Counted from the stretch's first letter, positions 32,270 through 44,699 are shown. The stretch: DNA of 64,000 nt from Pseudorasbora parva (GCF_024679245.1 NC_090182.1:34309047-34373046), one strand, 5' to 3'. A program made the numbers and translations. The notes: generated by a model from the letters alone, not told the origin.

Positions 32270-33668
32270 CTGGTGAACAAGAGCTTTATTATTTTGATTT
32301 GTTTCAATGTGACAAACATATATATTTTTAAACATAAAAACAGGCCAGACTGTACAAGATTGTCCATACAAAGATAACTAATAATGACCGTTGTGTTATT
32401 TTTTTCAACAGCACATATAAATATTGAACACTTGATATTTGCTACAGTACATAGCTTACACTGCAGCTAAGGGGAGACAATGCTAGGTATACTCATATTT
32501 CGTTTAAAAATATCTAGATTATGCCCAATTCAAAGCATCAAGACATTGCTTACAAATAAATTAAATATTTAAGAATGCCTTTCCTCTTTCCACTTTGTTA
32601 AAACAGGGGCAATGAATGAAATTTTTGTCTGGGTTAAGTGCATTCCTGTATTACTGCAGTCCTTTCAGCATTGACTCATTACCATGAACATCACAGTAAA
32701 CACATGCACGGACAATGCACAATACGTCTGAGTTTCAGTCTAAGGTTTGTTTTTGAAACTCTGACTCACTTCTGTAAATATTAAAAGGGCAGCCATTATA
32801 TGAGCAGTCAAAGGCATTTTACACAGTATTCATTATAGTGGTCAAGCTTATGAAAATACAACTTCTCTCCCACACACACACACACACACACACATGAAAA
32901 ACAAGGCCATAGTGAAACTATGGGATTGCAGTACCTCAGGTTATTCAAAACAGGCCCTGAAAAGAAAAGTACAAAAGTTAATGAGAAACACAAGGAACCC
33001 TTTGCCAAAACGCACAATGGCAAAAACTCATTGTATCTTTAGTTACGATATAACCATAGCTCATTAATATTCTCTTTTCCATTAAAGATACAGTTAGACT
33101 CAAAAAACTAGACTGACTGAACCTACACCATTTCTCAAAGTCGAAAACTACAAAGTAACTAAATACACTGTAACTGAAACTTTCAATATCTGCAAACAAT
33201 TTTCTTATGCATGCAAACGAACGTTTCATTGAGATTTGGTGATAATCCAAAAAAATAAAAATAAAATCCTTTTGGCCCCGTCCACAAGATTCATCAATGG
33301 ACTTATGAAAAAAAAAAAACGTATTCAAATTGTTTCACAGTTTGAAAGCAGATACGTATTAAAGAGACAATGTATTGGTGTGTTTTTTTCCCCATACAAA
33401 TCTGCGAAAGTGTTTGCTTTGTGTTTCCGTAAAATGTTTCTCCATTTTTTTCGTTAGCCTTGCCCTTTTCCACTTCACTGTTCATAAAGGGACTGGTTAG
33501 GCTGCAACAACATTGTCTTTCCGTTCTCTACAATTTGAGCAGAAATGTTTGTTTGACGCAGTGGCTAACACGCTGGTGTATTTTGGCAACAGTCATATTG
33601 GGTCCAACGACTGAAGAAATATGTGAAGAAAAAACAGCGGACTGTAAGCATGAAGGCTTTTGTACATG
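32270..33668 (-). other. fgfrl1: fgfrl1 3' UTR (inferred)
   Basis: Runs from the stop codon to the AATAAA signal. It contains a CA dinucleotide run at about 32871-32893, and no transposon was recognised inside it, in contrast to the sequence on either side. The extent is inferred, not seen as a transcript. Confidence 0.5.
32285..32290 (-). terminator. fgfrl1: fgfrl1 poly(A) signal AATAAA
   Basis: On the minus strand AATAAAGCTCTTGTTCACC gives a canonical signal about 1.38 kb beyond the stop codon. Cleavage would be expected at about 32260-32275. No stronger signal with a clear context was noticed closer to the stop, but alternative sites are possible. Confidence 0.55.
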
Positions 33669-34075
33669 CTAGCATTGGTAGTGGATGTGTTGGTGCTGGT
33701 GAACTTTGCCATCCACGTGCGAGTGTGTATGTGTGTGAATGTCTGAGCAGATCTTTGGATAGACTTTGGGAGCAGCTTGGGCCAGCAAAAGCTGTTGTTG
33801 TTGCTGCTGAGCCAAATACTCCTCATAGGTGACGGAACCGATGCAGTCTTTGTCGGCAGCCGTGAGCGCCCGGTCTCTTTGGGGCTGACGGTGGCCGTTG
33901 GGTAAGGTCTGGGCTGAGATTATGGCTCCTGAGGAACAGTGCTTTCTGGACTGGCAAAACCAGAGTAGGACAGTACCGAGAATAAAGACCACTCCTGCGG
34001 GGATGCCGATGATGACGGGCCAGGGAAGACTGGGAGGCAGAACAGACGGAATTGGAGAGAATGGTGGCTTTGGGT
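33669..34075 (-). CDS. fgfrl1: fgfrl1 last coding exon: membrane span and histidine-rich cytoplasmic tail
   Basis: The exon follows a TCATCCAG acceptor and opens in phase 1 with DPKPPFSP. A proline/serine stalk leads to one transmembrane segment, PVIIGIPAGVVFILGTVLLW, then a tail of about 100 residues ending in HQHQHIHYQC and a stop. There is no kinase domain, which identifies FGFRL1, a single-pass FGF-binding receptor thought to act as a decoy and adhesion protein at the cell surface. The tail has the family's DIHTHTHSHV histidine cluster, known in FGFRL1 for metal binding and trafficking, and a VTYEEYLAQ segment. A six-glutamine run (33792-33809) follows that segment. The fish tail between the span and the His cluster differs greatly from the mammalian one. 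Confidence 0.95.
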
Positions 34076-34787
34076 CTGGATGAAGACAAAGAGCACAATG
34101 TAAATAACACCAAATTAAAATTAAAATACAGAATACTTTCAATAATATTTTAAATTATATTATCAAAAATATTAAATAATAGGCATTAATATAAATCTTC
34201 TACTGTTAATAAAAAAAAATATTTCTCACATTATCACAGTTTATTTGCTATAGTTTAGAAAATTGTGATAATATATGACAAGAACAAATTCATCTTAAAA
34301 ATGTCAGATAACTTTGATAGGAATGGATGTAATGGATTACAATCAACAAATCAGCTGTTAAATTTAAATAATACTGGGTAAACCAATGACTAAGCAATGC
34401 TTTATTTTGTTCAGTCTGTGGTGTAAAAGGTCACATTAGCAATTAAAAAAAAACACTTAAGCAAACCATGGTCAGGTCAAAGTGTCTGAATAATGTTTAT
34501 CAATTTTACTGGTAGTCACTGTATGAAGAATTTTTAATAATATGTCACAGTTTACTTTATTTTGCTATCCTCATGCTATCCTGCACCCATTAGTAAAACA
34601 TTATATCTGGTGTCTGAATAATAGATAGATAGATATAGATATATCTATCTATCTCTCTCTATCTATATAATATATATTTGTAAGGATTTTATATATTAGA
34701 TATATTATTTTTGGTAAGAAATTGGAATTCTGGGAAAAATAAAAATGCTTCAGAAGTCTAAAATGTGTTCCAGAGAATGATACTGAC
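34076..34787 (-). other. fgfrl1: fgfrl1 intron with TAGA/TATC microsatellite
   Basis: The donor GTCAGTA follows 34788 and the acceptor CCAG precedes 34075. A degenerate GATA/TATC repeat occupies about 34620-34676. No coding signal lies inside. Confidence 0.85.
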
Positions 34788-35141
34788 CAGGCAGCACAGT
34801 CAGGAAGGCACTGCGGAAGCTGTAACCCATGGTATTGGCCCCCAGGCAGATGTACATGCCAGCATCTTCCTCTTTGGCTCGAGTGATAAGTAGCTTGTTC
34901 AAATAGGAGCCGTCTGGTCGAGACCACACTTCACCTGTGGGCAACACAACGAAGCGATGGTCTCCGACCTCAATAGTGGAGTTGTACTTGCTCTCACCGC
35001 CTGGTTCGACCCTCTTCAACCATTGGATAACCGGTTTCACGTCACTGCGTACTTTACATTGGAAGGATGTTGTGCCACCGTAGTCTACTGTAGTATTTAC
35101 TGGATGAGTGCCTGTCAAGATGGGCTTGGAATTTGTGCGCT
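34788..35141 (-). CDS. fgfrl1: fgfrl1 exon: third immunoglobulin domain
   Basis: Bounded by acceptor TTACAG and donor GTCAGTA, both phase 1, 118 codons. It starts with the linker [22 protein letters not shown] and contains the full Ig3 fold: FQCKVRSD (first cysteine), PVIQWLKR (core tryptophan) and [20 protein letters not shown] (second cysteine). The last segment is nearly invariant in FGFRL1. Ig2 and Ig3 together form the FGF-binding face. NTT and NST sequons are candidate N-glycosylation sites. No frame damage is seen. Confidence 0.96.
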
Positions 35142-35732
35142 CTGTAATGAAATAAGGAAGATTTTATTTTCTAATCAGTATTTAACACAATTGTTAGTCT
35201 ATGCCTTTCAGATTAGACTTTCTATTTTCTGTTCTAAAAATAGTTTTATACTATTTTGAGTAAGGAAAAAATGCCAAGAGCAAGATTAATATACTTCCTA
35301 CTGCTAGGATGTGGTTGTAAAGTCCGCAGACATAGCAATTGTTATAGCAATTAAACTGGATAAATTATTTGTAATCTTTACTACTAATTGTCACACTAGT
35401 CTTTACCAAATAAAACTAACCACTCAATAGGTAACTGACTTTTGACAACTTTAAAAGGCCTTTTCCCATAAACGGTTATCGGTTTTGTACATCAGATTTA
35501 CCATGTAAATGTATGGCAGAATTGCACGCAAGACCGACATTAAAGCATTGTGTCTGAGGGGAGATGAATCAACAACAGTGTTCAAAAGTAAAATAATTTA
35601 ATTAATAAACTTTATTGAACATAACAGCCATTTAATGCACAAAAGAGATATGTAATGCGTGCAAACATTTAGAATGTAAATGCTTGTCCTGTAGTTTAAA
35701 TGAGTACATGTTGGAAATAAAAGTGTTTAATT

Positions 35733-37179
35733 TACAAACCCAACACCGTGCAAATTGTGAATAAAAAAGGAATTCAATAGATCTCATAAACTTACATTTT
35801 ATTCACAATAGAATGTTCAAAGTGTGACATTTTAAAATGTCAGGCCAAATATTGGCTCATTTTGGATTTCATGAGAGCTACACATTCCAAAAAATTTAAA
35901 AGTTAAATGTACATATAAGAAAAAGTTAGAGGACCAATTTGCAAACTTATTAGGTCAATTGGTAACATGATTGGGTATAAAAAAGAGCCTCTCAGAGTGG
36001 CAGTGTCTCTCAGAAGTCAAGATGGGCAGAGAATCACCAATTCCGCTAATGCTGCGGCGAAAAATAGTGGAGCTACCAGAAAGAAGTTTCTCAGAGAAAA
36101 ACTACAAAGAGTTTGACGTTATCATCATCTACAGGGCAAAACATTATCCAAAGATTCAGAGAATCTGGAACAATCTCTGTGCGTAACAGTCAAGGCTGGA
36201 AAACCATACTGAATGCCTGTGATCTTCAGGGCCCTTAGACGGCACTGCATCACATACAGGAATGCTTGTTGGTGAACACAATCCACCGTGCCACTCGCCG
36301 TTGCCAGCTAAAATTCTCTAGGTCAAAAAGCCTTATCTAAACATGATCCAGAAGCACAGGCATTTTCTCTGGGCCAAGACTAATTTAAAATGGACTGTGG
36401 AAAACTGTTCTGTTGTCAGACTAATCAAAATTTGAAGTTCTTTTTGGAAAACTGGGATGCCATGTCATCCGGACTAAAGAGGACAAGGACAACACAAGTT
36501 ATTATCAGCACTCAGTTCAGAACCCTGCATCTCTGGTGGTATGGGGTTGCATGAGTACGTGTGGCATGGGCAGCTTACACATCTTGAAAGGCACCATCAA
36601 TGCTGAAAGCTATATCCAAGTTCTAGAACAACATATGAGCTCCCATCCAGAAGTCGTCTTCAGGGAAGACCTTGCATTTTCCAACACTACAATGCCAAAC
36701 CACATACTGCATCAATTACAACATCATGGCTGCGTAGAAGAAGGATCCGGGTACTGAAATGGCCCGCCTACAGTCCAGATCTTTCACCCATAGAAAACAT
36801 TTGGCGCATCATAAAGAGGAATATGCGACAAAGAAGACCTAAGACAGTTGAGCAACTAGAAGCCTTTATTAGACAAGAATGGGACAGCATTCCTATCCCT
36901 AAACTTGAGCGACTTCTCTCCTCAGTCCCCAGATGTTTGAAAAGATGTTAAAAAGAAGAGGGGATGCCACACAGTGGTAAACATGGCATCGTCACACCTT
37001 TTTTAAAGATGTTTTAAGGCCATGAAATTTAAAATCAACTTAGTTTTTCTGTTTAAACATTTGATATGTCATCTATGTTGTATTCTGAATAAATATTGAA
37101 ATTTGAAACTTCCACATCATTGCATTCAGTTTATTTAGAACTTGTACAGTGTCCCAACTTTTTTGGAATCAGGTTTGTA
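35733..37179 (+). mobile_element. Tc1/mariner-superfamily transposon in a fgfrl1 intron
   Basis: The ends are TACAAACCC at the left and GGTTTGTA at the right, with the right inner sequence GTCCCAACTTTTTTGGAATC typical of an abundant fish element. The inside carries a decayed transposase: MVWGCMSTCGMGSLHILKG and ESYIQVLEQHM (36536-36650) and, in another frame, SRSFTHRKHLAHHKEE-like text near 36780. Stops and frame changes are frequent. It lies antisense to fgfrl1. Confidence 0.75.
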
Positions 37180-38925
37180 ATTCTCTCTCTCTCTTTGTAG
37201 TCGATGCTCAGCATTAGTCTCGTGAAGTTGCGTTCATACTGCCGTTCACAATGAAAAGTTGATGCTAAGATGCTCCAGCATGGCCACCGTATGTTACTTT
37301 TAACAAGATCCACTCATTTAAAACTTCTTAAAGGGATAGTTCACCCAAAAATTAAAATTTCCCCATGATTTACTCACCCTCAAGTCATCCTAGGTGTATT
37401 TGACATTCTTCAATTTCCTGGCTCTTCTACTGTTTATAATCCCAGTAAATGGCTGATTCTGTTTTGAAGTAAATAAAAGTGCTAGCCTGGATGCTAGATG
37501 AACTCAGCTCCGCCCACAACATTTGAGCTGGGCAGTTCGGTCTGGACTTGATCCATAGAGGAGTAATTGCTCGAACAGAAAATTTTCAGACCAATAAAAT
37601 TGTCAGGGCGGGCTTTAGACGATGATGCACAGATGATAAACATTAACGCAATCATCCATGTCATCAAAGGCACTTGGTTGAATTTGTTCTAATCCTAAAC
37701 TAAGAACTTCTTCATATATGCATTCACCTTCACTATTTCTCTCAGAAATGATGTTCATGTTGGTAAGTAAGACTATGTCTGCTTTGGTACTCATCAAGAT
37801 GGACATGTTGACATAGGCTACTTCTTGTGTGAGTTTGTCCGTTCAAGCGCAAGACTTGAAAGAGAACTCAATAGTTGCGCGCTAAGAGACGTGCATGTGC
37901 GCACTTTCGGATAACCGCACAGAGACAAATCTTCTCACATCGCGATCGTGAGTTCTCAATCCCGTCTTATGGCTCTACACCCGTATTCATATTCGAAGAT
38001 ACGGCAGCACTCACATGCATTGAACAAAGTTTACTAAGAGAGACCGTTTGCCCACGTTTTTCTTTTATTATCGCTGTTGTTGTAATGTATAACTGAGGAG
38101 CCATCGACAGAAACATATATAAAGCATTATTTTCAACTTACAACCTATATTAAAGATGCATCATCAGATGAGAGATGAACCACGATGCAAAGTCCATGCT
38201 GAAACCTTTTACGCGGCACCCCGCGCTCCCCGGTTGGGAAAAACTGCATTAATCTGACGCACCACCATCCACAACATGTTTTATATTGACACATAGCAGG
38301 CCTAATATGACTTTAAATTAAGATGGTTATTATTGGCACAATGTTGAGCTACAAAACAAAGAAGAAAATATTAAAATATTGGCGATGACACGAAAATATC
38401 TCATCAGACATCTGAACCCGGCTTAAGTCGCAATGACCTGTTTGTAGCTCGTGCCGTTTAATATTAATGTCTTTCTCTTCCTAATGGTAAAAAAAATAAG
38501 TTCCTGAACTGATCTATCATACGAATAAGCTGGTGTTGTTGTGATGAAAACCCCGAGATGATTAAAATCAACGTTTAGGGAGCCCGCATCCGATATTTTT
38601 TTTGTGTAAAAGTATAAAGTGTAGTGTCAATAAAATCACTAATTTCAGTATTTATAATGTTATGAATTAAAAATTGAGTATTGTATCTCAAACCCCTTGG
38701 TATAATTTATCATTTACAGCAACAAACACAAATTACCTATTTTCGTCATTTTTATGGCTATGGCACTTTGACGATCAAAATCTTATAATTAAATTTTGCG
38801 ACTTTAGCCGGGGTTTCACAGACGGGGTCACATATTATCACGTCACCTGGGTTCTTAGCCAATCATTTTGTGGCGGCATGTGACGATGTGAGGTGCTTCA
38901 TTAGATTATAATTACCTGCCACTGA
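37180..38925. other. fgfrl1 intron sequence without exon
   Basis: Includes another copy of the TTCACCCAAAAATTAAAAT repeat at 37340 and the CTCCGCCCACAACATTTGAGC segment at 37510. Nothing coding is supported. Confidence 0.5.
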
Positions 38926-38933
38926 CGTGCACG

Positions 38934-40019
38934 TAGGCATGTGCCGATATCAATTTTTTATGTTGCGATTAATTGGTGAAGCTTTTATCACGATATCCGA
39001 TATTATCACGATATTGAAATAAGTTGCAAAAAAAGTTGTCATAGCATAACAGCTTTAAGAACTATTTTGTAATAACAAAAATAACTGAATGTTGAAATAC
39101 ATTAATGCACCAAAAATATATACAGCTCTAGAAAAAATTAAGAGAAGTCAATGTTAAGTGGTCTCTTTTTTCCAGAGCTGTAAAAGTACAATTTTCAAAC
39201 AGATTAAAGTGCAAAAGAATTAGGCTATAAAGAACAACAGGTAACAAATTAAGGTCTCATTATTTAATGCATTAACTAAGATTGAGCATTTGTTACAGAA
39301 AGTATAATGTTTTTGGTAATGTTAGTTAAGAAATAGGCCTACTGATCAGTTAGTTTTATCTTAGGTCCATTGAAAAGGTTATTTTGTTATTAAACAGTAA
39401 CTAAGAAATTAACATTACTTAGATTAATTAATTCTTTATAAGTATTTTTCATTGTCAGTTTGGTAATAATAAATTAACATGTTAACTAATGAAGTCGCAT
39501 GTCTTTTGGACAAATAATCCAACAAAATTCTAATCATCAGGGCATGTTTTAGTCCAGATTAAAACATAAAAACGTTTAAGTTTCAAAATAAATAGCCTAT
39601 TAAGTCTTTAATTATTAAGTATTTGGTGCTGTGATGAACAACATTGAGATTAGAAAAACGAATGGCTGTTTTAAAAACCTCACTAGAGGTTGCTTGTGTT
39701 TGCGGGGTTTCCGGGGTAACTGCAGCATTCTGCAGTTCATCAGCGCCCTCTGCTGTCACTGAGTGGCACTTCATTAGCGCGTCTCCTTCACTCGTTCATG
39801 TGCTTCTCATTTACATGTGAGCACGTGTCCCTTTGACTCAGAATACAGCGGTGTTGAGCATTTATATGGTTGATGGGCAAGGTATTCTTGAGTGCATTAT
39901 AAAAAAATTAATAATTGTTAATAAATTATTATTTACGATATTTTGAAGTGCCCACGATAACAATATTGTGCATATTCTTTATCGTGATATATCGAATTAG
40001 CAAGTTCGGCACATGCCTA
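38934..40019. mobile_element. Non-autonomous hAT-like element in a fgfrl1 intron
   Basis: Inverted ends TAGGCATGTGCCGA / TCGGCACATGCCTA (one offset mismatch) are flanked by CGTGCACG (38926-38933) and CATGCACG (40020-40027), an 8-bp duplication with one difference. Eight-bp duplications fit the hAT superfamily. The inside is rich in ATATCACGATA phrases and has no transposase. A 60-bp hairpin insert (39122-39182) lies within it. Confidence 0.75.
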
Positions 40020-40159
40020 CATGCACGTTACAAAAAACATTCTTACCTTTCACCTCAATGAGGGAAAAGTAGTGCCTATACTTCCAGTTTGCGAAAGCTA
40101 CCTTTGAAGTCGTTGGACTTGCCATTGCTCCTAGTCGTTGGTGTGTGCGACTGTACATA

Positions 40160-40161
40160 TG

Positions 40162-40196
<35 letters not shown>

Positions 40197-40325
40197 CTCC
40201 ACCTAACCCAATCATCATCAGTTGGGGTTGTCTCCCACCCCACCAATCATCATCAGTTATGTGCACTCCACCCACCCCCTCACACACACACGCACGCGCA
40301 CCCGCACACACACACACACACCAAA
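40160..40325. repeat. TG and CA microsatellites
   Basis: A TG run at about 40164-40194 and a CA-rich run at about 40281-40321 in opposite sense, separated by two copies of CCAATCATCATCAGTT. Confidence 0.9.
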
Positions 40326-40494
40326 CTTTGCAGGTCTGGCTGACAGTTGTTAAACCCCCCTAAACAGCTTCTAGCTCCGAGAGAAGTAATGTCTAACTGT
40401 TGCTGCATGCTTTCAGTCGACACTATATAAGAGAGTCATCCAAAGCTCCATCGCATTCCAGTATAACATCAAAGAGATGAGGTGAATTACTCAC

Positions 40495-40779
40495 GGATGA
40501 CTTCCACTTTATATGTAGCATTGATCTCCCCGGCACGGTTGGAGACGTGACACGTGTATTTGCCGCTGTGTTCAGGTGTGAGGTTCTTCAGGCTGAGAGT
40601 CCACTTCTTCTTTCTGCCCTCGCCCACCTCCTCGGGCGTCAGAGGCCTGCTGTCCTTCAGCCACATGATGTCTGGTCTGGGGTTGCCACTTGCGGTGCAC
40701 TTAAGCCTTACTGAGCTCCCCACCGGCCGGGCAATCACGCGCTTTCTCATTTTGGCTGGCTGCGTGAAGCGGGGCCGCA
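40495..40779 (-). CDS. fgfrl1: fgfrl1 exon: second immunoglobulin domain
   Basis: Acceptor GTATAG, donor GTGAGT, both phase 1, 95 codons. It reads [20 protein letters not shown], then [20 protein letters not shown] (first cysteine, tryptophan), [21 protein letters not shown] (second cysteine) and [14 protein letters not shown]. The basic [10 protein letters not shown] and RKKKW stretches correspond to the heparin-binding face of FGF receptor Ig2. An NAT sequon lies near the end. It is fully open and close to the vertebrate consensus, so the gene is probably functional. Confidence 0.97.
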
Positions 40780-40814
40780 CTATACAAAGGAAAAATAAAA
40801 GAAAAAAAGATAAG

Positions 40815-40926
40815 GATAGACAGCACCTTTCTTTCTTGGACTACAGTAACTTAATATTGGACTGTAACAGGATAGACAGCACCTTTCTTTCTTGGACTAC
40901 AGTAACTTTTTACTGGACTGTAACAG
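40815..40926. repeat. Tandem duplication of a 56-bp unit next to fgfrl1 exon Ig2
   Basis: 40815-40870 and 40871-40926 are copies that both begin GATAGACAGCACC and end GGACTGTAACAG, with only a few differences. The pair lies about 35 bp upstream of the Ig2 acceptor on the transcribed strand, inside the preceding intron, so it spans likely branch-point territory. Confidence 0.92.
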
Positions 40927-41990
40927 ATTTCTAGCAGTTTTGTTAGGTTTACAGCCTAAGTTACAGTATGTTATGATAGCATATGTGTAATTCCTATTAA
41001 TTTAAAACAGCACATTTTTTACTGTAATACAGTAAGAAATACTAAAAATAATCTAAAAATATTTTTTATCAAGAATAAAATTTTGTATAACATTAATATA
41101 TTAATAATACGTTGCGAAAAACCCAAATATCTGGAAACACCACAGTAATGAGAATTTGGTGGAATAAAAATAGTCCCATCTTAAAATCAATCTTTAGATT
41201 TTTTGGGGTAAAAATATTCCCCATTTTTATGACACTTAGATTTCAGAAATCTGATACCTATGAAAAAAATGCATACTGCTTTTCCGCACTTAAGAGCTTA
41301 AATAAATAAAGGGAGAAAGGTGGAATTCTGATTCATCATCAGCATTTACACAACACCACTAACATTAAAAAGAAAATAAAGCATAAAAGAGCGGACATAA
41401 AGTTCTTGTGTGGGCCAATTAACTGAGCAAAGCACCACACCATGATTGCAATCAGATAAAGCAAACAGAAGCTCATCTGCAGTTTCACTCTATAGTTCCC
41501 TGCTGACTGTTACTGCTCACAGCAGACTCTGAACAAACACCACAAAAGCAAACACAATAGTGAACTAAGAATCTCCCACTAGCAGTCATCAAAACTTCTA
41601 TGCTCCACAGTACAAAAACAGGCAGGTCAAGCCCAGTTTAAACACTGCTGTGTTTAGCTGTGCTCTAATATCAAATCAGATGGTGACTATCAGAGGGGAA
41701 TGGAATGCATCCCCCTCACACTTCACATAAATAGCCCGCTCTCTAGCTCGTCGAACGCAATTACCAAAGCAAACACTGGGCTCCAGAGGTAGGAGTGTGA
41801 CTCCAGGGAGTAGTGGGCCATGGGAAATTGTGTGGGGACCGTCCAAGCCCAGACCACAGGGCTACCTGTCAGTATCTGGGAAGATTCAGCCACATGTGTG
41901 CCAGCTACGAGATGGGGGTTTGATTAGGAAATACAGGGATGACAGACTTTGCACACTGTCCAAAAGCTCTGTGACAGGCTCAGTTTCCAT
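40927..41990. other. fgfrl1 intron sequence without exon
   Basis: Short frames only. I see no repeat termini or exon-like segment. Confidence 0.5.
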
Positions 41991-41994
41991 TCAA

Positions 41995-42225
41995 TTGGTC
42001 ACTGCTAGTACAAGTACAAGAGAACGACAGTGCTGCTATGCTATGCTAAAAGGAAATGGTCACTGCTACTATAATAGAAGAAAACATCAGCTGCTATAGT
42101 TCAAGAAAATGTCACTGCCACTATACTACAAGAAAATGCCAGCTGCTATGTTACAAGAAAATGCCTACTACAAGAAAAATTCAGTTGCTCTGTTACAAGA
42201 AAATGTCACCACTACTACACTGTTA
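41995..42225. repeat. Degenerate minisatellite, left part
   Basis: Repeating phrases of CACTGCTACTATACTACAAGAAAATG with TTACAAGAAAATGTCAC at irregular 35-50 bp spacing. The same phrases return at 44130-44400. Confidence 0.7.
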
Positions 42226-44129
42226 GAAATGACCAGCATTTCACAATAATTAACATTATTTTACAGTAACTAGTTGTAATTAAGTTTCCCTGTAATATCC
42301 TAAAACTGTAAAACCTACAGTATCCTTGGATTTTACAGCATTTAACTCTTATTTTACAGCAAAATATTGTAATCTAAAAACTGCTGTTATATCACAGCAA
42401 CACAGTGAATTTTTGGGGGAATTTCACAGCATTAAACAGTATTATTACAGTGAAATATTGTACTGAAATATGCCCTGGGAAGTCACGACATAACCGACCA
42501 GTTTTGAACTGAAGGCGCCATCGTCGTATCGCTCTTCTATTCCAGGCTGAATGGAGAAGGTGTGCAGCATGCATGTTTGTAGCATTTACACCCATGTTAT
42601 TTTAATATAATATTTACTTTCAAATAAACGTTTATGGGTTGCCAACTCTCACGCATTTGGCGTGACAAACACGCTTTCAGGCACGGTGTCATGCTCTCAC
42701 GCTGCCCAACTTAATCTCACGCCAAATATCCAAATATGCTTTTTATATTAAACAAAGCTAGGCCTATAGCTTTTTTGTGATTATCATTACGTTTTAATAC
42801 GAAATTCAAACAAAAAATAGCGTTTTGGCGTCTTTGGCTAAGCCAGAGGCGTTGAAAAGCGAATTGCTGCAACATGCTCTTATCTTCCGGTGGCGCGCGC
42901 AGTCACGTGGTACAGGGAGCGCTCAATGCTTCTAGCGCCGTGTCAATGCATTTGAATGGCTTAAGCAGATACACAACAGTTTACACTATACAGATGTTTG
43001 CAGCAAGTTTTGTTAAACAGTACAGCTTGTGCATTGATTATTAAGTCAGCCATATTCACAGGATCATTTTATTACTGAGAGTGATAGAGATGCAACATTG
43101 TTAACAATAATTTTATTGGATTATTAGATTTTATTAATCTAATTGGTCACACAATAATACTCATTGATGGTCAAATGTGACCATACACCGTAACTATTTT
43201 TCAATTAAATAAGTGTTCTATATTTTAGTTCAATAATGTTTATTGAATATTTTGAAGAGATCTTTTGGTAGGCTACTAAAATACTATTTGTGCAATAATT
43301 ATTGTCAATTAATGACCACTTAATATATATTTCTTCTAATATTTTTATTATTTATATTTCAATTTGTGTAGTAATTAAGGTTAAAATAGAGAATTCCAAT
43401 TCAAAGAGGTAAATTGGTTATTTTGTTGCTTATAAAATAATAATGTTAATTTGTAATGCCATTACCCAGTAGGTGCCTTATGGATCTTTAATAAATATAC
43501 ATGTATCTAATCTAATAGCTAAAAATCAGTCTTCCATTTGAATAAATATTTAGATATGATCAAACACTAGATTTCTTTAAATGTGAAATTTTAAAACATT
43601 AATAACTTATGCATTATATTATGACTTAGTATCCAAATATTTTTAATGAATAATGATACTTATATAAGCACACACAAGTGAATATTAATGAATGCGAGCA
43701 CATTTAATTTGACCCATGAAACGTTTAAAATAGTGCAAAGACAAAATATTTTTCCCTTATTATGTACAGTAAGCTATATAGTACTACATATGAATTAAGT
43801 TTGAAATATCAATAAAGATATATTAATGTAAATTCACAGTAAATGGAAGCTTCATTTTCATTACTTTTATGTTATTGGATAATTTTAGTATGACTTCCAC
43901 AGTATACATTGTAAATTCACAGTAAATTATTGTCCACTTGTACATTTCTTTTACAGTACACACTGTAAAAGTACAGGGCCATGTTGTAATGATGCAGAGC
44001 AAAAGATTGTAATTCACCAGTAATGTACTGTAATATCACAGTATTGCTTTGTCATTGAAGCTGTGAAGTTAGAGTATACAGTTGTGCTTTTACAATAAAG
44101 CATTGTAATATCACAGATATAATAATATC
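42226..44129. other. AT-rich block between two parts of the minisatellite
   Basis: Starts and ends with many TTTACAGTAA/TTACTGTAAA phrases (42230-42440 and 43830-44110), possibly the ends of an insert. No protein motif. A segment near 42640-42720 repeats CTCACGC phrases. Confidence 0.45.
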
Positions 44130-44405
44130 ACAGCAATGCTCTTATGTTACAAGAAAATGTTACAGCTACTAGACTACAAAAAAACAGCAATGCTCCAATG
44201 TTACAAGAAAATGTCACAGCTAATAGACTACAAAAAAAACAAAAAAAAAACAGCAATGCTCCTATGTTACAAGAAAATGTCACAGCTACTATACTACAAA
44301 AAAACAGTAATGCGGCTGTTAATATAAAATGTCACAGCTATTATACTACAAGAAAACGCCAATGCTGTTATGTTATCACAATGACCTTTTCAAATAGAAA
44401 ATAGA
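44130..44405. repeat. Degenerate minisatellite, right part
   Basis: Copies of CAATGCTCTTATGTTACAAGAAAATGTCACAGCTACTAGACTACAAAAAAACAG in about five versions. The open frames across it come from the periodicity. Confidence 0.85.
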
Positions 44406-44614
44406 AGAGCCCAGCCCACATAAATGTTTCAAAGTTCTAGTTTTTCATGTTTACTAATTTTCTAAAACAATGTAAAACATAAAGTTACAACTAATGAAAA
44501 GCAGCTTATCCTTGGCAGCTGCAGTGAATATTTCATCATCCACTTTCTGGGCAGCAATTATAAATACCAGGAATGAAGGAGATCAAAGGGGATCAGAGAA
44601 CTGTAGCACCTTAC

Positions 44615-44692
44615 CCAGTTTTCCTGCCAGGTCAGTGGAGTACTCTGTTTCACCAGCTGGTCTGGCACCTTCCCTCCCAGCACTGGAGTCAT
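44615..44692 (-). CDS. fgfrl1: fgfrl1 exon: Ig1-Ig2 linker
   Basis: A 78-bp exon between acceptor TCTCTAG and donor GTAAGG. Both borders are phase 1 and join in frame to the Ig2 exon. It encodes a short linker with DDSSAGREGARPAG and ETEYSTDLAGKL, enriched in acidic and small residues, in the position of the acidic-box linker of FGF receptors. The linker is poorly conserved in the family, so identity rests on size, phase and location. A CT-rich tract precedes the acceptor. Confidence 0.8.
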
Positions 44693-44699
44693 CTAGAGA

